This document shows positions 6,050 through 6,433 of a DNA stretch of 6,433 nucleotides, piece by piece. The DNA is from CAXQZM01 sp964228455 (GTDB taxonomy: Bacteria > Pseudomonadota > Alphaproteobacteria > UBA7985), in NCBI GenBank assembly GCA_964228455.1, contig CAXQZM010000030.1, forward strand, positions 1 through 6,433. The letters run 5' to 3'. The translations under genes and the position numbers were made by a program. The notes under the pieces are model-generated. The model did no database searches and was not told the DNA's origin. It was given only the letters and a program-made list of their open reading frames with translations. Numbering within the stretch: position 1 is the stretch's first letter; each line of letters opens with the position of its first letter.

Positions 6050-6433
6050 CTAGGCAGCTTTCTTCACATATCTGAGCAAAGCAACGAGTGCAGCGGGCGT
6101 GACCCCCTGAATCCGTGATGCGGCGCCTAACGACGTGGGCTTAGCGTTAGACAGTCTTTCCCTCATCTCATTTGAGAGTTCTGACAAATTAGAGTAATCT
6201 AAGTTAGGATCAATTCTTAAGGCCTCATCTCGTTTAAAGGCTTCAATATCAGCCTGCTGCCGGTCCAAATACCCCGCATAAAGTGATTGAATTTCTATGT
6301 CTTTTTGGACATCATACCTGTCGACAGAAAGACTTGGGAGCATCTCTATCAAATCTTTAAAGTCTGCTCCAGGCATAGACAACATATCCATCGCGCTTCT
6401 AGGCTTGCCATCAAGCTTTATCTTGAACCCAAA
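6050..6433 (-). CDS. mnmG: tRNA uridine-5-carboxymethylaminomethyl modification enzyme MnmG (GidA), C-terminal part
   Basis: The frame is open from the right edge to a TAG at 6052-6050, showing the last 127 residues; the FAD-binding N-terminal part lies outside. With MnmE, MnmG installs the cmnm5 group on wobble uridine 34 of certain tRNAs. Family-typical C-terminal blocks are 'YAGYLDRQQADIEAF' followed by 'RDEALRIDPNLDYSNL', then 'ELSNEMRERLSNAKPTSLGAASRIQGVTPAAL' in two consecutive parts ('LSNEMRERLSNAKP' and 'TSLGAASRIQGVTPAAL'), ending 'VALLRYVKKAA'. This is the helical domain that contacts MnmE and tRNA. The internal ATG at 6391 is not the start: family-like sequence continues upstream of it to the edge. 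In many Alphaproteobacteria mnmG sits with mnmE, rsmG and parAB near the origin; those neighbours would lie outside this window, so this cannot be checked here. Confidence 0.95.
   Translation of the reverse strand, partial: FGFKIKLDGKPRSAMDMLSMPGADFKDLIEMLPSLSVDRYDVQKDIEIQSLYAGYLDRQQADIEAFKRDEALRIDPNLDYSNLSELSNEMRERLSNAKPTSLGAASRIQGVTPAALVALLRYVKKAA

Overview
The window looks like core chromosome of an alphaproteobacterium with moderate GC content. The evidence is a ChvG/ChvI two-component pair, which is essentially confined to Alphaproteobacteria, an alphaproteobacterial-type DnaA, and the tail of an IalB-type (invasion-associated locus B) protein. DnaA domain I resembles Rhodospirillales-like sequences while ChvI resembles Rhodobacterales-like ones, so I do not assign an order. 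Both impressions come from memory of the families, not from a search.

Layout, left to right. (1) 1-326, + strand: C-terminal part of an IalB-family protein that begins outside the window. (2) 457-1947, - strand: complete dnaA with a GTG start, convergent with the first gene. (3) 1944-2382: the dnaA upstream region. It holds a candidate promoter, a DnaA-box match, an AT-rich stretch, and a 37-codon upstream ORF with a strong ribosome binding site whose TGA overlaps the dnaA GTG. (4) 2383-4658, - strand: chvI followed by chvG, 5 nt apart, clearly an operon. (5) 4659-4800: divergent intergenic region with a tandem 11-bp direct repeat. (6) 4801-5964, + strand: acetyl-CoA acetyltransferase (thiolase II). 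(7) 6050-6433, - strand: C-terminal 127 residues of MnmG, convergent with the thiolase and running off the right edge.

Together these genes cover replication initiation (DnaA), envelope and acid-stress signalling (ChvG kinase to ChvI regulator), acetyl-CoA/acetoacetyl-CoA metabolism (thiolase) and tRNA wobble-uridine modification (MnmG). No mobile element, CRISPR array, tRNA or rRNA is visible. The proteins are ordinary members of known families. The less ordinary features are the gene order (dnaA without rpsT or dnaN, chvIG without pckA or hprK alongside), the small ORF coupled to dnaA, and the tandem repeat between chvI and the thiolase. I found no convincing undescribed multi-gene system.
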